DNA of 64,000 bases. Source: Nannocystis pusilla. Lineage in GTDB: Bacteria; Myxococcota_A; Polyangia; Nannocystales; Nannocystaceae. The DNA lies in assembly GCF_026626665.1 (NCBI RefSeq), contig NZ_JAPNKE010000002.1, forward strand, positions 10,126,001 through 10,190,000, written 5' to 3'. The position numbers and the translations under genes are program-made. Below, in pieces: positions 19,226 through 29,602 of the stretch. Numbering within the stretch: position 1 is the stretch's first letter; every line of letters starts with the position of its first letter. The notes under the pieces are model-generated. The model had not been told where the DNA came from. It saw nothing but the letters and a program-made list of their open reading frames with translations, and did not search any database.

Positions 19226-20201
19226 ATGATCATCATCCTCACCGGGCCGACCGATCCCCACGCCGACGCCGTCATCGAGCGGCTCGAGCGGCGGGGCGCC
19301 GAGTACCTCCGCTTCGACGAGGGCGACTATCCCGCGCGGGCGAACTTGTCGTTCGGGTGCGCCCCGGACGGCCGGACGGCGACGATCCTCCGCACGCAGG
19401 AGCGCACCGTCGATCTCGAGCGCGTCTCGACGATCTGGCGCCGGCGGCCGTCGCCGCCGGAGCCGCCTGCAGCGGTCCAGGACCCCGCGTGGCGGCGCTA
19501 CGTCGAGCTCGAGTGCGAGGCGATGCTCACCGCGGTGTGGCACACGCTGCCGTGCCGGTGGCTGCCCGCGCCGACCTCGGTGCTGCGCCGCGCCGACCTC
19601 AAGCCGCTGCAGCTCAAGCTCGCGGCCGAGCTCGGGCTCGAGCTGCCGCCGACGCTCATCACCAGCGATCCGCAGGCGTTCCTCGACTTCTACCGCGAGC
19701 ACGACGGCGACCTGGTGAGCAAGCTGCTCGGCACGGCGCTGACGAAGGCGCTGGGGGGCTCGCAGCTGGCTCGCTTCACGCAGCGGGTCACCCGCCGCGA
19801 CGTCGGCTACGCGGACAGCATCCGCTACGCGCCGATGATCTTCCAGGCCTACGTGCCGAAGCAGGTGGAGCTGCGGATCACGGTCGTCGGCGAGCAGGTC
19901 TTCGCCGCCGAGATCCACTCGCAGAAGGCCAACCGCACGCGCGTGGACTGGCGGCGTTATGACATGACCCACACCCTCATTATCCGCACACCCTGCCGGA
20001 CGACGTCCGGCGCGGCTGCCCGAGCTGGTGCGGCGGCTCGGCCTCCGTTACGGCGCCATCGACATGGTGCTCACCCCCGACGGCAGGTACGTGTTCCTCG
20101 AGATCAACCCCAACGGCCAGTACCTGTGGATCGAGACGAGCACGGGGCTGCCGATCAGCGACGCGATTTGCGACCTGCTCATGGAGCGCGAGGCGGCCTG
20201 A
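19226..20201 (+). CDS. ATP-grasp peptide ligase, MvdC/MvdD-like graspetide maturase (frame breaks near the C-terminus)
   Basis: About 325 residues. Enzymes of this family use ATP to form ester or amide links between acidic and Thr/Ser/Lys side chains in a precursor peptide. Visible features: N-terminal pre-ATP-grasp domain (MIIILTGPTDPHADAVIERL), the family hallmark VSTIWRRRPSPPE, WLPAPTSVLRRADLKPLQLKLAAELGLELPPTLIT, DLVSKLL, FQAYVPKQVELRITVVGEQ and, in another frame, YGAIDMVLTPDGRYVFLEIN with the metal-binding EINPNG. The frame is disturbed between about 19965 and 20015 (net one base), and the protein resumes as LPELVRRLGLRYG. It lies directly behind the two precursors and 20 bases before the PpiC-related gene. 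Confidence 0.82.
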
Positions 20202-20221
20202 GCGCGCAGGAGGATGACGAC

Positions 20222-21281
20222 ATGAACAGCGAGATCAGCAAGACGACGATCGAGATCCTGGACGAGATGGTCCGGCTGGCCGGCGAGCGGCTGTCGCCGC
20301 GAGACGGCGAGCGGCGCCTGCGGCAGGTCGCGCGCGACAAGCAGGGAGTCGAGCTGGACGTGCTCTGGGAGCAGGAGGCGATGAACAGCGGCGTGCACTA
20401 CGACGCGCTGCTCCGCGTACCCGGCCAGGGCACCGTGTCGGTGGGCTACTGCCCCGATCGCGGCGTCCCTGGGCGCTGCGGGGCGCGTTCCGCTGGAGCG
20501 AGAACGAGATGCTGCGCGTCAACGAGAAGCGCATGACGATCCCCGACGTGGTCGCGCTGCTCGACTTCCTGTGGGACACGCCCTACCTCACCGATCGCCT
20601 GGTCGAGACCGCGCTGGTCGCCGAGGCGCTGGACCGCGACCCCGCGGCGTTCGAGCCGACGCGCGAGGAGCTGCAGACCGCCGTGGACGGGTTCCGCAAG
20701 CGACGCGGCCTGTTCACCGCCGAGGCGACGATGCGCTGGTTGGAGCAGCACGGCACCACGGTGCAGAGCCTCGAGCAGCTGGTCGACGGCTTCGCGCGCG
20801 CGACCAGCTGCGGGACCACGTGACCGCCGGGCGCGAGGAGGCGTACTTCGCCGAGCACCGGGCCGAGTTCGACGCGGCGGTGATCGCCCGCATCGTCGTC
20901 CCCGGCCGCGAGCGCGCGCTGTCGCTGTGCGCGGGCCTCCGCGCGGGCGAGGTCGACCTGCTGGACGCGGCCACGACGGCGCTGCGGGCCCCGGGGCGGA
21001 CCGACCTGCCGTGGCAGCAGCCGCCTCCGCTGCTCGCTCGCGTGCGCCGCGGCGACCTGCCGGAGGCGCGCGCCGCGGCGGTCTTCTCCGCCGCGCCCGG
21101 CACGGTGCTCGACCCGCTCGACACGCCCGCCGGCCACGAGATCCTCGTGGTGCGGGCGATCGAGCCGGCGACCTTCGATCCGGCGACGCGCCGGGCGGTC
21201 CGCGATCGGCTGTTCGAGACGTGGCTGGCCGAGCGCCGCGCGGCGGCGAAGATCCGGTGGGTCTGGGGTCAGCAGCCGTGA
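20222..21281 (+). CDS. PpiC-related peptide maturation protein (TIGR04500-like), two frame breaks
   Basis: About 353 residues after repair. It resembles the putative peptide maturation proteins with a parvulin-like second half that accompany ATP-grasp RiPP clusters (TIGR04500 type, recalled from memory). The first part (GVHYDALLRVPGQGTVSVGYCPDRG, FRWSENEMLRVNEKRM) is followed by a helical SurA-like stretch (VALLDFLWD, RLVETALVAEALDRD, RRGLFTAEATMRWLEQHG) and a PpiC-like end (EAYFAEHRAEFDAAVIARIVV, GHEILVVRAIEPATFDPATR). Breaks lie near 20468 (run CCCTGGG) and near 20808 (GCGCGCGC). An AGGAGG site precedes the ATG. It probably acts as a chaperone or partner of the ligase on the precursors. Confidence 0.72.
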
Positions 21282-21344
21282 GCGCGAGGTCGCCGAATCG
21301 GCGAATCGACGGAGCGCGGCGAGGCCTGCCGCGCCCGCCTCCAT

Positions 21345-22285
21345 TCATGGCAGTCGGGTGATGTACTGCGCGTCCGCGTAGGTCTCGAACGACGTGCCTT
21401 TCGGGCACTCGGGGACCTTGCGCTTGCTCAGGCAGTCGATGTCGGTGAGCCGGCCCTTGCCGTGGCAGAGCAGGCCGCTCGGGCCCACACGGCCTCCACC
21501 GGGTTGTCGGCGTGTTCTGGACTGGCGCCGTGGATCCCCCAGCGGTCCTCGAGCACCAGCTCCACGCCGGGCTTCGTGTGCGAGTCCCCGTCGTAGCAAT
21601 AATCGGCGCGGAGCACCCGGATGGCGATCTCGAACAATTCGAGGTCCCCCTGCGACCTCGCCCAATCATAGTACCCCAGATCGGCGGCCTTGCCGGTCGC
21701 GCCTGTGTCGCAGGCGAGGTAGAGCAGCCCGGGGACCTCCGAGACCTCGCCGTTGTCCTCGTCGACGCTCAGCCCCGACAGCACCCGCGCGTGGCCGGGG
21801 CCGTCCTGGCCTTCGGGACAGTTCGGCTTCTTGACGGCGTTATCGTGGTGGTAGAACTGGTAGTGCGGCGCGGCGCCGTCGTCGACGATGTGGTGCAGGA
21901 CCATCGGGATCTCGAGCAGGCCCGATTGGAAGCTGATGATCCACTGCGAGCCGAGCAGCGCCTCGCCGCTGTACTTGAGGCCGAGCCAGTCGTAGCCGAC
22001 CAGCTCGCCCGCCTCCTCCGCTACTTGCAGCACCTCGATGTTGCCCGCGAGGCTGACCGAGTCGAGCCCCGGGCCGATGTGTGGTTGGCCCAGCGGCTCG
22101 AGCTCGGAGAAGACCTGGTCGTCGAGCGCGTGGGTGTTGAACACGGTGCCGCCGCTCGAATTGCCGCCGGTGATGAGGACGCCGCGCAGCGCGACGTCGT
22201 CGTCTTCTTCGGGGGCGCAGGCGATCAGCAGGAGGGACGCGAGGAGGGAGACGACAGGGGACCGGGACTGTAAGACAGGACGCAT
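21345..22285 (-). CDS. ADYC domain lipoprotein (one frame break)
   Basis: About 312 residues. Signal MRPVLQSRSPVVSLLASLLLIAC with lipobox LIAC. The signature RADYCYDGDSHTKPG, preceded by YLACDTGATGKAADLGYYDW, identifies the ADYC domain found in many secreted proteins of myxobacteria; its function is unknown. The final 50 residues (GLLCHGKGRLTDIDCLSKRK, ending QYITRLP) lie in another frame. The break is near 21480 in a GGGCCC run. It converges with the RiPP cluster 63 bases away and is probably unrelated to it. Confidence 0.75.
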
Positions 22286-22375
22286 GCCCGCCGCCTGTGC
22301 AAGTCCCGGGCCTGGGGTGGGGGCGCGGGACCGCGCCGATTTGCCGGGCCGCGGTCACGCCGTTAGCCTCCCGCG

Positions 22376-25300
22376 GTGACCCGCGAGCCCGTCGCGCCGC
22401 CCGAGGTCCCTTCGCGGGGTCCGGCCTCCTCGCGACCCCCACCAGCGCGGTCGATCCCGCCGCGTCGGGGGCCCCTTCGCGAGACACGGTGCCGCTCCGG
22501 ACCGCCACCACCGCGGCCATCGAGGCCGCGTCGCCGCGGGCCGCTTCCTTCGAGCTCGCCGAGCTCTCCCGGGTCACGCTCGCGCCCGACGACGCGCTGG
22601 CCGACGAGCTGGGGCGCCTCGGAAGCCCCGCCGCCGCGCCCGTGCGGCTCGGTCGCTTCACCGTGCTGGGGCGCCTCGGCGAGGGCGGCATGGGCGTGGT
22701 GTACGCCGCCTACGACGAGCTGCTCGACCGCAAGGTCGCGCTCAAGCTGCTGCACCACGACGGCGGCCGCAACGACGACCGGCTGCTGCGCGAGGCGCAG
22801 GCCATGGCCCGCCTGTCGCATCCCAACATCGTCTCGGTGTTCGAGGTCGTCGGCCTCGGCGCGCAGCACTTCATCGCCATGGAGTTCGTCCGCGGCCAGA
22901 GCCTCGACGCCTGGCTGGCCGCGAAGGCCCGCGGCTGGCAGGAGGTGCTGCCGGTGCTGCTCGCGTCCGGTCGCGGCCTCGCGGCGGCGCACCGGGCCGG
23001 CATCGTCCACCGCGACTACAAGCCGCACAACACCCTGGTCGGCGTCGACGGCAGCGTGAAGGTGGCCGACTTCGGGCTCGCGCGGGCCTTCGACACCGGC
23101 GAGACCGAGCCGGCGCCGGTGCCCGCCTCGTCCGGGCGGCGGATGCTGCAGCTCGCGCTCACGCGGGCCGGCGCGGTCCTGGGCACGCCCGCGTACATGG
23201 CCCCCGAGCAGCACGCCGGCCTGGCCTGCGACGAGCGCAGCGACCAGTTCAGCTTCTGCGTCACGGCCTACGAGGCGCTGTACGGCGCGCCGCCGTTCCC
23301 GCGCACCTCGGTGGCGGCCCTGCGCGCGGCGATCGAGCGCGGCGAGGTCCAGGCGGCCCCGCCCGGGGCGACCGTCCCGGCGTGGCTGCGGCGGGCCGTC
23401 GTGCGCGGCCTGGCGGCCGACCCGGCGCGCCGCTATCCGTCGATGGACGCGCTGCTGGCCGCCCTCGCCGACGACCCGGCCCGGGCCCATCGCCGCCGCC
23501 TCCGCACCGGCCTGTTCGGCGCCGCCCTGGGCGCGTTCGGCCTGCTCTGCGGCTGGTTCTTCGCCGCCTCCGAGGCCCAGGCCTGTCCCGACGGCGCGGC
23601 CGCCCTGCGCGGCGTCTGGGACGACCCCCGGCGCGAGCAGCTCGGCGCGGCCATGCTCGCCCTCCGCCAGCCCTACGCGCCGGCCACCTGGGCCCACCTC
23701 GAGGCCCGCCTCGCCGCCTACGCCGCCGACTGGGCGACCATGCACGACGACGCCTGCCAGGCCCACCGCGCCGGTCGCCAGTCGGACACCCAGTACGACC
23801 TGCGCATGCGCTGCCTCGAGCTGCGGCGCACCGACCTCGCGGCGCTCACCGACGTGCTCGCCCACGTCGACGACGCGACCCTGCAGGGCGCGGCGCTGGC
23901 CGCCGACGCCTTGCCGCCGATCGCCGCCTGCGGCGACCTCGACGCCCTGCTCGCCGATCCCCTGCGCCCGCCGCGAGACCCGGCCGTCGCGTCCGCCGTC
24001 GCGCGCTTCCAGGCCGGCCTCGCCCGCGTGCGCGCCCTCGAGAGCGCCGGCCTCTACGACCGCGCCGTCGCGGCCGCCGACGCCCTCGCGCCCGAGCTCG
24101 CCGCCACCGGGCACCGCCCCTTCGCCGCCGAGCTGGCGCTGTACCGCGGTCGCGCCCTCCTCGGCCGCGACCCCGCGGCCGCCGACGAGGCCTTCACCGC
24201 GGCCTTCCGCGACGGCCTGAGCAGCGGCCACGACCGCGTCGCCGCCGAGGCATTGGCTCGCCGGATCTACGTCCGCGGCTACCGCTTCGGCCAGCCCGCC
24301 GACGCCGCCCGCGATCAGGAGGTCGCCCTCGCCCTGCTGGGCCGCGTCGACGACCCCGACGCTCTGCGCGGCGAGCTCCTCAACAACGCCGGCGCCGTGG
24401 CTCTCGGCCAGAGCGACTGGGGCCGCGCCGAGGCGCTGTTCGTCGCCGCGATCGCGGCCAAGACCGCCGCCGTCGGCCCCGACGCGGGCGAGCTGGTCTA
24501 CACCCACGCCAACCTCGGGACCCTGCGCAACGACCTCTACCGCACCGGGGCCGCGATCGAGGCCCTGCGGGCCGCGCTGACGATCGGCGAGCGGGCGTTC
24601 GGCGCCGCCCATCCGACGACCCTGCTGGTGCGCGCCAACCTGGGCATGGCCTCCCTCAAGCACCGCCGCCTGGCGGACGCCGAGGCGCTCCTGCTCGGCG
24701 TGCGTGCGGACGCCGAGGCCCGCCCCGACCCCGACCACGCCGCCCTCGCCTTCGTCGAGCCGCACTGGCGTGGCTGGCCACCGTGCGCCGGAGGCCGGGC
24801 GAGGCCTTCGACCACCTCGCCATCGCCCAGACCTTGCTCGCGCGCAGCGACGACCCGCTCGCCGCCGCCAACATCGCCGTGTTGCAGGCCCACGCCGCCG
24901 CCCTCGCCGGGGACGGTGCCGCCGCCCGACAGCACCTCGCGCGCGCCGAGGCCCTGCTCGCGCAGGCGCTCCCGCCCGGCCACGCGCGGCGCCTCGAGCT
25001 GGAGAGCGACCGCGCCGAGCTTGAGCTGACGCTCGGCCGCCCCGCGGAGGCCCTGACCGCCGCGCGCTCGGTGGCCCAGCAGCTGCGCCGCGTCCCCAGC
25101 CTCGGGCTGTCGCTGGCGCGCGCGCGCAGCTCGAGGCGCGCGCGTACCGGGCGCTGGGCCGCCACGACGAGGCGCTCGTCGCCAGCGAGGCCGCCGTCGC
25201 CGTGCTCGCCGAGGTCGTCGCCGAGGACAACCCGCGCACGGCCCAGACGCTGGCGCTGCTGGGCCTCTGCGAAGCGGCCGCGGGGCGCAGCTCGCAGGCG

Positions 25301-25519
25301 CGCGGGCACCTCGAGCGCGCCGAGCAGATCTACGAAGCCGAGGCCGACGCCGACCTGCCCGCGCTGGCGCAGGTGCGCTTCGATCGCGCCGTCCTGCTCG
25401 CCGCCGACGACCCGGAAGCCGCGCGTCGCCTCGCCGAGGCCGCCCTCGCGGTGCTGGCCGCCGCCGACGGCTACGCGAGCGAGGCAGACGTCGTTCGGAC
25501 CTGGCTCGCCGCCCGCTGA
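22376..25519 (+). CDS. Ser/Thr protein kinase with membrane helix and TPR domain (frame breaks)
   Basis: About 1,045 residues. A Hanks-type kinase domain begins near base 22649: glycine loop GRLGEGGMGVVY, ALKLL lysine, HRDYKPHN catalytic loop, DFG and GTPAYMAPEQ. A membrane helix (LFGAALGAFGLLCGWFFAAS) near base 23510 is followed by a long TPR-rich region with a Cys-containing entry (CPDGAAALRGVWDD), the standard myxobacterial kinase-TPR layout. Breaks near 24768 and 25125 split the TPR part. The N-terminal 90 residues are ambiguous: the kinase frame has no clear start, and GTG 22376 starts in another frame, so a further break near 22420-22490 is possible. The external TPR part may bind peptides or envelope proteins; substrate unknown. 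Confidence 0.8.
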
Positions 25520-25837
25520 CCGGCCGCGCGGCCTGGCAGTGGCCTGCGAGGCCACCACGCGCGGGTCGTGGACGGCGAGTCCACGACCTCCGCGTTCGTG
25601 CGCTCCGCCGTCCACATCGGCCCGGGGCGCAATGGGGGGCGCGATCGTGGGCGTCGTCGACGTGCTCGAAGAGCCGCGCGGCGGTGCTCGACCCCGGCGA
25701 ACGACTCGCACGCGAAACGGGTGAATATCATATGTCTATCGGGACATGTCCTCCGCGCCAGGCTAAAGTATCGGAACGAGCCCGTGCGAGGCGGAGGCGC
25801 CACTATTGACATTTGTCCATCGGGACATGCTTCGCGA
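25520..25837. other. Convergent junction with two ACATGTCC palindromes
   Basis: About 320 bases between the kinase and alkB stops. Imperfect palindromes lie at 25728-25752 (ATATGTCTATCGGGACATGT type) and 25808-25830 (ACATTTGTCCATCGGGACAT type). They share the loop ATCGG and look like two divergent copies of one element. No gene seen. Confidence 0.6.
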
Positions 25838-26434
25838 TCACCCGGCGCGCACGTGGCGGAAGGTGACGTTGAAGCGCGGCTCGCTCACGCCGCGCCGCTT
25901 CGGCAGCGCGTGCTTGTAGAATTGCTGGCAGGTGCCGCGCATCACCAGCAGGCTGCCGGACGCGAGCAGGACCTCGTGCAGCTCGCCGGAGCTCTTGTGG
26001 CGCAGTTGGAACGGCCGCGCGGCGCCGAGGCTGAGGCTGGCGATCGCGGAGCCGGGGACGAGGTCGCTGACCTTGTCGGCGTGCCAGCCGATGTAGTCGT
26101 CGCCGGTGCGGTAGAGGTTGACGAGGGCATAATTGAAGGGGTGGCCGCAGACCGCGGCGATGCGGTCGCGGGCGGCCCGGAGGTGCGGCGGCCACGGGTG
26201 CGTGGTGCGGTCGACCCCGGCGTAGCGGTAATGCAGGCCGTCGTCGCCGAAGGCGCACACCATTCGCGGCGAGTCGATCGTCTTGCCGTACATCACCACG
26301 CGGTCGCGGTCGAAGCGGTCCTGGACCTGCGCGAGCTCGGCGAGCAGCGCCGACCGCTCGCCCGCGCCGAGGAACTCGGCGTCGTAGTCGACGAGCGCGC
26401 CGTCGGCGTCGGCGAGGATGGTTACCTGGCTCAT
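25838..26434 (-). CDS. alkB: AlkB-type 2-oxoglutarate/Fe(II) dioxygenase
   Basis: 198 residues. AlkB enzymes oxidatively remove alkyl groups from DNA or RNA bases. The iron triad is H118, D120 (WHADK) and H175 (QFYKHALPK). The 2-oxoglutarate site is R187-x-N-x-T-x-R193. The nucleotide-recognition segment (VVMYGKTIDSPRMVCAFGD) and NYALVNLYRTGDDYIGWHAD are typical. It is closer to the AlkB/ALKBH2-3-like group than to protein hydroxylases. A copy of the palindromic repeat (26436-26452) lies immediately upstream of the ATG, so it would be in the leader of this mRNA. No ada gene or other repair operon partner is present. Confidence 0.88.
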   Translation of the reverse strand: MSQVTILADADGALVDYDAEFLGAGERSALLAELAQVQDRFDRDRVVMYGKTIDSPRMVCAFGDDGLHYRYAGVDRTTHPWPPHLRAARDRIAAVCGHPFNYALVNLYRTGDDYIGWHADKVSDLVPGSAIASLSLGAARPFQLRHKSSGELHEVLLASGSLLVMRGTCQQFYKHALPKRRGVSEPRFNVTFRHVRAG

Positions 26435-26626
26435 ATGACATGTCCTCGGGAACAGAGAGCGCGCCGGACGGCGAGGCCGACATGGTACGCCGCGGCGGGC
26501 GAGAAGCGAACGGGGAGGTGTAACTCTGCGGCGCCCGGGCCTCGTGCTCGCGCACGAGGACGACCGCCAGAAGTCGCGTCGCTCTCGGCGCGCCCCGCCG
26601 TCGCCGGCGACCCCCGGCCCGGGCGC

Positions 26627-27400
26627 TCAGCCGGGCTCGACGTCGGCGGGATCCGGCGTGCGGGTGCGCTCGCGGCCGGCGGCGTCGGCGAGGCGACCGA
26701 AGCGGGCCGCGTTGGCGACCGCGCACGCGCGCGGGTCATTATTGAAAAAGACGAAGACGTCGCGGCGGTCGGCGTAGAGCCGGGAGATCCGCGCGAGCCA
26801 CGAGGCCAGCGCCGTGACGCCGTAGCACGGGCGCGGGGCGGCGGTGCCCCGATGCAGGCGGACGTAGCCCCAGTCGGCGGTCCGCTCGAGCGGGCCCTGG
26901 GGCCGGCCGTCGACGTCGGTGAGGCACAGCGCGACGTCGCGGCGGCGCAGCGCGGCGAAGGTCTCGGGGGTGAACCAGGACGGGTGGCGAAACTCGATCG
27001 CCAGGCGCGGACGCGCGGGCCACACCGCGAGGAAGTGCTCGAGGCGCTCGCGGTCGCGGGCCATCCGCGCCGGCAGCTGGACCAGCACCGGGCCCAGCTT
27101 GTCGCCGAGCCGGCAGGCGCGCTCTAGCAGGCGAGCGACCGGTTCCTCCGGATCTTTGAGGCGCTTCATGTGCGACAGGAAGCGGCTGGCCTTGGTGGCG
27201 ATCACGAAGTCGGCGGGGGTGTCGCGGCGCCAGGCGGCGAAGGTGTCAGCGTCGGGCAGGCGGTAAAAGCTGTTGTTGAGCTCGACGGTGCGGAAGGCGG
27301 CCGCGTAGTGCGACAGCCAGCGGTGCTGCGGCAATTCGGCGGGATAGAAGCGGCCGCGCCAGTCGCGGTATTGCCAGCCCGAGGTGCCGATCCACAACAC
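26627..27400 (-). CDS. DUF72 (YecE) family protein
   Basis: 257 residues. The family motif series is clear: WIGTSGWQYRDWRGRFYP, TVELNNSFYRLP, FAWRRDTPADFVIATKASRF-like, RLGDKLGPVLVQLP, LAIEFRHPSWF, VRLHRG and VFVFFNNDPRACAVANA. DUF72 proteins adopt a TIM-barrel fold; the biochemical role is unsettled. The C-terminal 30 residues are more variable. The start is a GTG at 27400, which begins exactly at the conserved WIGTSGW motif. It may be cotranscribed with alkB 190 bases downstream. Confidence 0.88.
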   Translation of the reverse strand: MLWIGTSGWQYRDWRGRFYPAELPQHRWLSHYAAAFRTVELNNSFYRLPDADTFAAWRRDTPADFVIATKASRFLSHMKRLKDPEEPVARLLERACRLGDKLGPVLVQLPARMARDRERLEHFLAVWPARPRLAIEFRHPSWFTPETFAALRRRDVALCLTDVDGRPQGPLERTADWGYVRLHRGTAAPRPCYGVTALASWLARISRLYADRRDVFVFFNNDPRACAVANAARFGRLADAAGRERTRTPDPADVEPG

Positions 27401-27512
27401 GCGCCCGGGCTTGACACAAGCCGCGCCGCGAGCAACCGCGAACGGATTGCGCGCAGTCGCGGCGGCCCGGCCCGGTTGTCGCGCGGGGGCCGTTTGCTAA
27501 GACTCCGGCGTG

Positions 27513-28223
27513 ATGTCGCGTGGTCTCTCGCGCTGGTTCGCCGCGCTCGCGCTGGTCGCTTGCCAGCGCGAGCCCGAAGTGATGAAGGAGACGCAGGCCG
27601 ACCCGTTCGCGGTGGTGGCGGCGATCGACACGCGGGCGTCGTCGTACAAGGACCCGCTGCCGCCGACCACGTCGCCGCCGCCGGGGATGAACCCGCGGAC
27701 GCCGCGGCCCGCCATCAACGCGACGGAGGTGCACCTCAGCGGGCGCACGCGCGTCGAGGCGGTCGACCGCCTGTTCTTCCGCGTGCCCGTGGAGTGGGTC
27801 GCGGCGCCGGCCGACGCGGGGGCGGGCTTCGTCCTGCCCGGGCCCGGAGGCGAGGCGCGCCTGGACATCACCCGCTTCGCCACGGCCGGGGTCGAGCCGA
27901 CGGCGTACGTCCGCCAGTGGCGCTCGCAATTCATGACCGAGGCCGGGGCGCCGCTGGCCGACGAGCAGGTCCGGGTGCAGGAGATGGTCCGCGGTCCGCT
28001 CGAGGTCACGCTCGCCGACATGGCCGGCACCTACGCGGCTCCGGTCGGGCCCGACGCGAAGGAGCGCTACAACGACCCCAACTACCGCATGATGGCGGCG
28101 ATCGTCGAGTACCGCGGCGAGACCTACCTGTTTACGGCGGTCGGGCCGGCGTTGACGATGGCGATCTGGGAGCACGCGTTCGCCGACTTCGCGGCCTCGT
28201 TCGCGCCGCAGTTACCGTGGTGA
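27513..28223 (+). CDS. Lipoprotein of unknown function
   Basis: 236 residues. Signal MSRGLSRWFAALALVACQRE with lipobox LVAC, then a Pro/Thr-rich linker (about 45-70). The rest (VDRLFFRVPVEWVAAP, FVLPGPGGEARLDITRF, VRQWRSQF, EYRGETYLFTAVGPA, WEHAFADFAASF) resembles short surface proteins that check or bind a partner in an alpha/beta fold. I cannot name the family. The ATG at 27513 is preceded in frame by a GTG at 27510. Confidence 0.72.
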   Translation: MSRGLSRWFAALALVACQREPEVMKETQADPFAVVAAIDTRASSYKDPLPPTTSPPPGMNPRTPRPAINATEVHLSGRTRVEAVDRLFFRVPVEWVAAPADAGAGFVLPGPGGEARLDITRFATAGVEPTAYVRQWRSQFMTEAGAPLADEQVRVQEMVRGPLEVTLADMAGTYAAPVGPDAKERYNDPNYRMMAAIVEYRGETYLFTAVGPALTMAIWEHAFADFAASFAPQLPW

Positions 28224-28299
28224 CGCGGGCGCGAGGACGAGCCCGGGGCTCGAGTTCGCGGCCGGGCGCGCCGCGCCGCTTCGTGCGATGCTCGGCCGC

Positions 28300-29531
28300 A
28301 TGTCTCTTACGGAAAGATGGATCCCCGCGAGTTGCCTCGGACTGGTCGCGCTCGCGGCCGTGCTGACCCCGAGCGCCGCGCAGGCGTGTGACCCGAGCGC
28401 CGACGAGTGCCTGGCCGACCTCGAGCTGGTGACCGTCGAGGCCATCCCGATCGACGGCGCGCTGGTGTGGCGGCCGGTGTACGCCGACGGGTCGTCGACG
28501 TACTTCTCGGCGGCGTCGATCGAGGCGGCGACGAGCGTGGTGGTGACGCCGATGGGCGGCGGGCCCGAGGTGCCGGGGACGGTGGTGGCGGTCGAGTCGC
28601 TGCGGGCGATCGTGTGGCGACCGGCGGCGCCGCTGCCGGCCGACTCGCTGTTCGAGGCGACCGTGACGGTCGACAACGCGGCGCTGATGTGCACCTCCGA
28701 CGTGCCGAAGCCGCTCGAGAAATTGTTCACCGTGGGGAGCAGCGCCGAGACGACCGCGCCGCTGGTGGTGCCGGAGCTGACGGGCGAGGCGGCGGTGACC
28801 GTGCTGCCGCAGATCGACTTCGACACTCTGGTGTGCTGCGACGGCGCGTTCCCGACCGAGACCTTCGTCGACAATTGCGGGATAGGCATCGAGTGGGCGC
28901 AGGGGACCTGCGCCTGGCGTGACGGGCTCGGCCGGCTCGACGCCACGCTGTCGCTCGACCCGGAGGCGGTGGGGATGGTCCACGGCCAGGTCGGCTACGT
29001 GTTCGAGTCGAGCGGCGGCACGTTTGCGTTCCCGCCGGGAGCGGATCAGGTGGCGGCGCAGAGCTTCGTGTCGATGTGCGGCCAGGTGAAGGCGATCCAG
29101 CGGCCACCGGGGAGGAGCTGCTCGGGCCGGAGGTGTGCGTCGGTCAAGAGCTCGAGGCCATGCTGGGCGAGCAAGCGGTGGACCCCGCGCCGGCGCTGGC
29201 CGCCTGCGCGGAGCAGCCGTACACCTGCCTCGTCACCAGCGACCTGGTGCCGCGGGCGTGGGATCCCGCCGCGTGCACGCCGTGGCCCGAGGGCACCGCG
29301 CCGACCACGGGCGCGGAGACCGGCGAGAGCAGCGACTCCGAGTCGGGAGGCGAGCCGCCGACCACCGAGGCGAGCGAGACCGCCGGCGACTCCGAGGGCG
29401 CGAGCGACTCTGCGACCGCCGGCTCGGACACGGGCAAGGACGGCTGCGCGTGCGCGGCGGACCCGGGCGCGAGCGGCTGGGGCGTCCTGGCGCTGCTGCT
29501 GCCGTGGCTGGGGCGGCGCCGTCGCCGGTGA
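28300..29531 (+). CDS. MYXO-CTERM surface protein (one frame break)
   Basis: About 410 residues. An N-terminal Sec signal (LGLVALAAVLTPSAAQA) leads to Ig-like and Cys-rich segments (VTVEAIPIDGALVWRPV, CTSDVPKPLEKLFTVG). After a Thr/Glu/Ser-rich linker (GAETGESSDSESGGEPP) comes a MYXO-CTERM tail: GCACAADPG, a hydrophobic stretch (VLALLLPWLG) and a final RRRRR. Such tails are thought to be processed by myxosortase and lipidated for surface display. The frame breaks near 29100 (CGQVKAIQ then GEELLGPEVCVGQELEAML). The ATG at 28300 gives the better signal; an in-frame ATG at 28288 adds four residues. Confidence 0.78.
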
Positions 29532-29543
29532 ACGATCATGGCT

Positions 29544-29576
29544 GAACGGACATGCCGTGAAGGACATGTCTGTTCG
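29544..29576. repeat. ACATGTCC palindrome in a convergent junction
   Basis: GAACGGACATGCC and GGACATGTCTGTTC form an imperfect inverted repeat around the loop GTGAA. It occupies the short gap between the converging MYXO-CTERM and fibro-slime genes. Confidence 0.7.
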
Positions 29577-29602
29577 GTCATATCATCACGGCAGCGCGGG
29601 CG

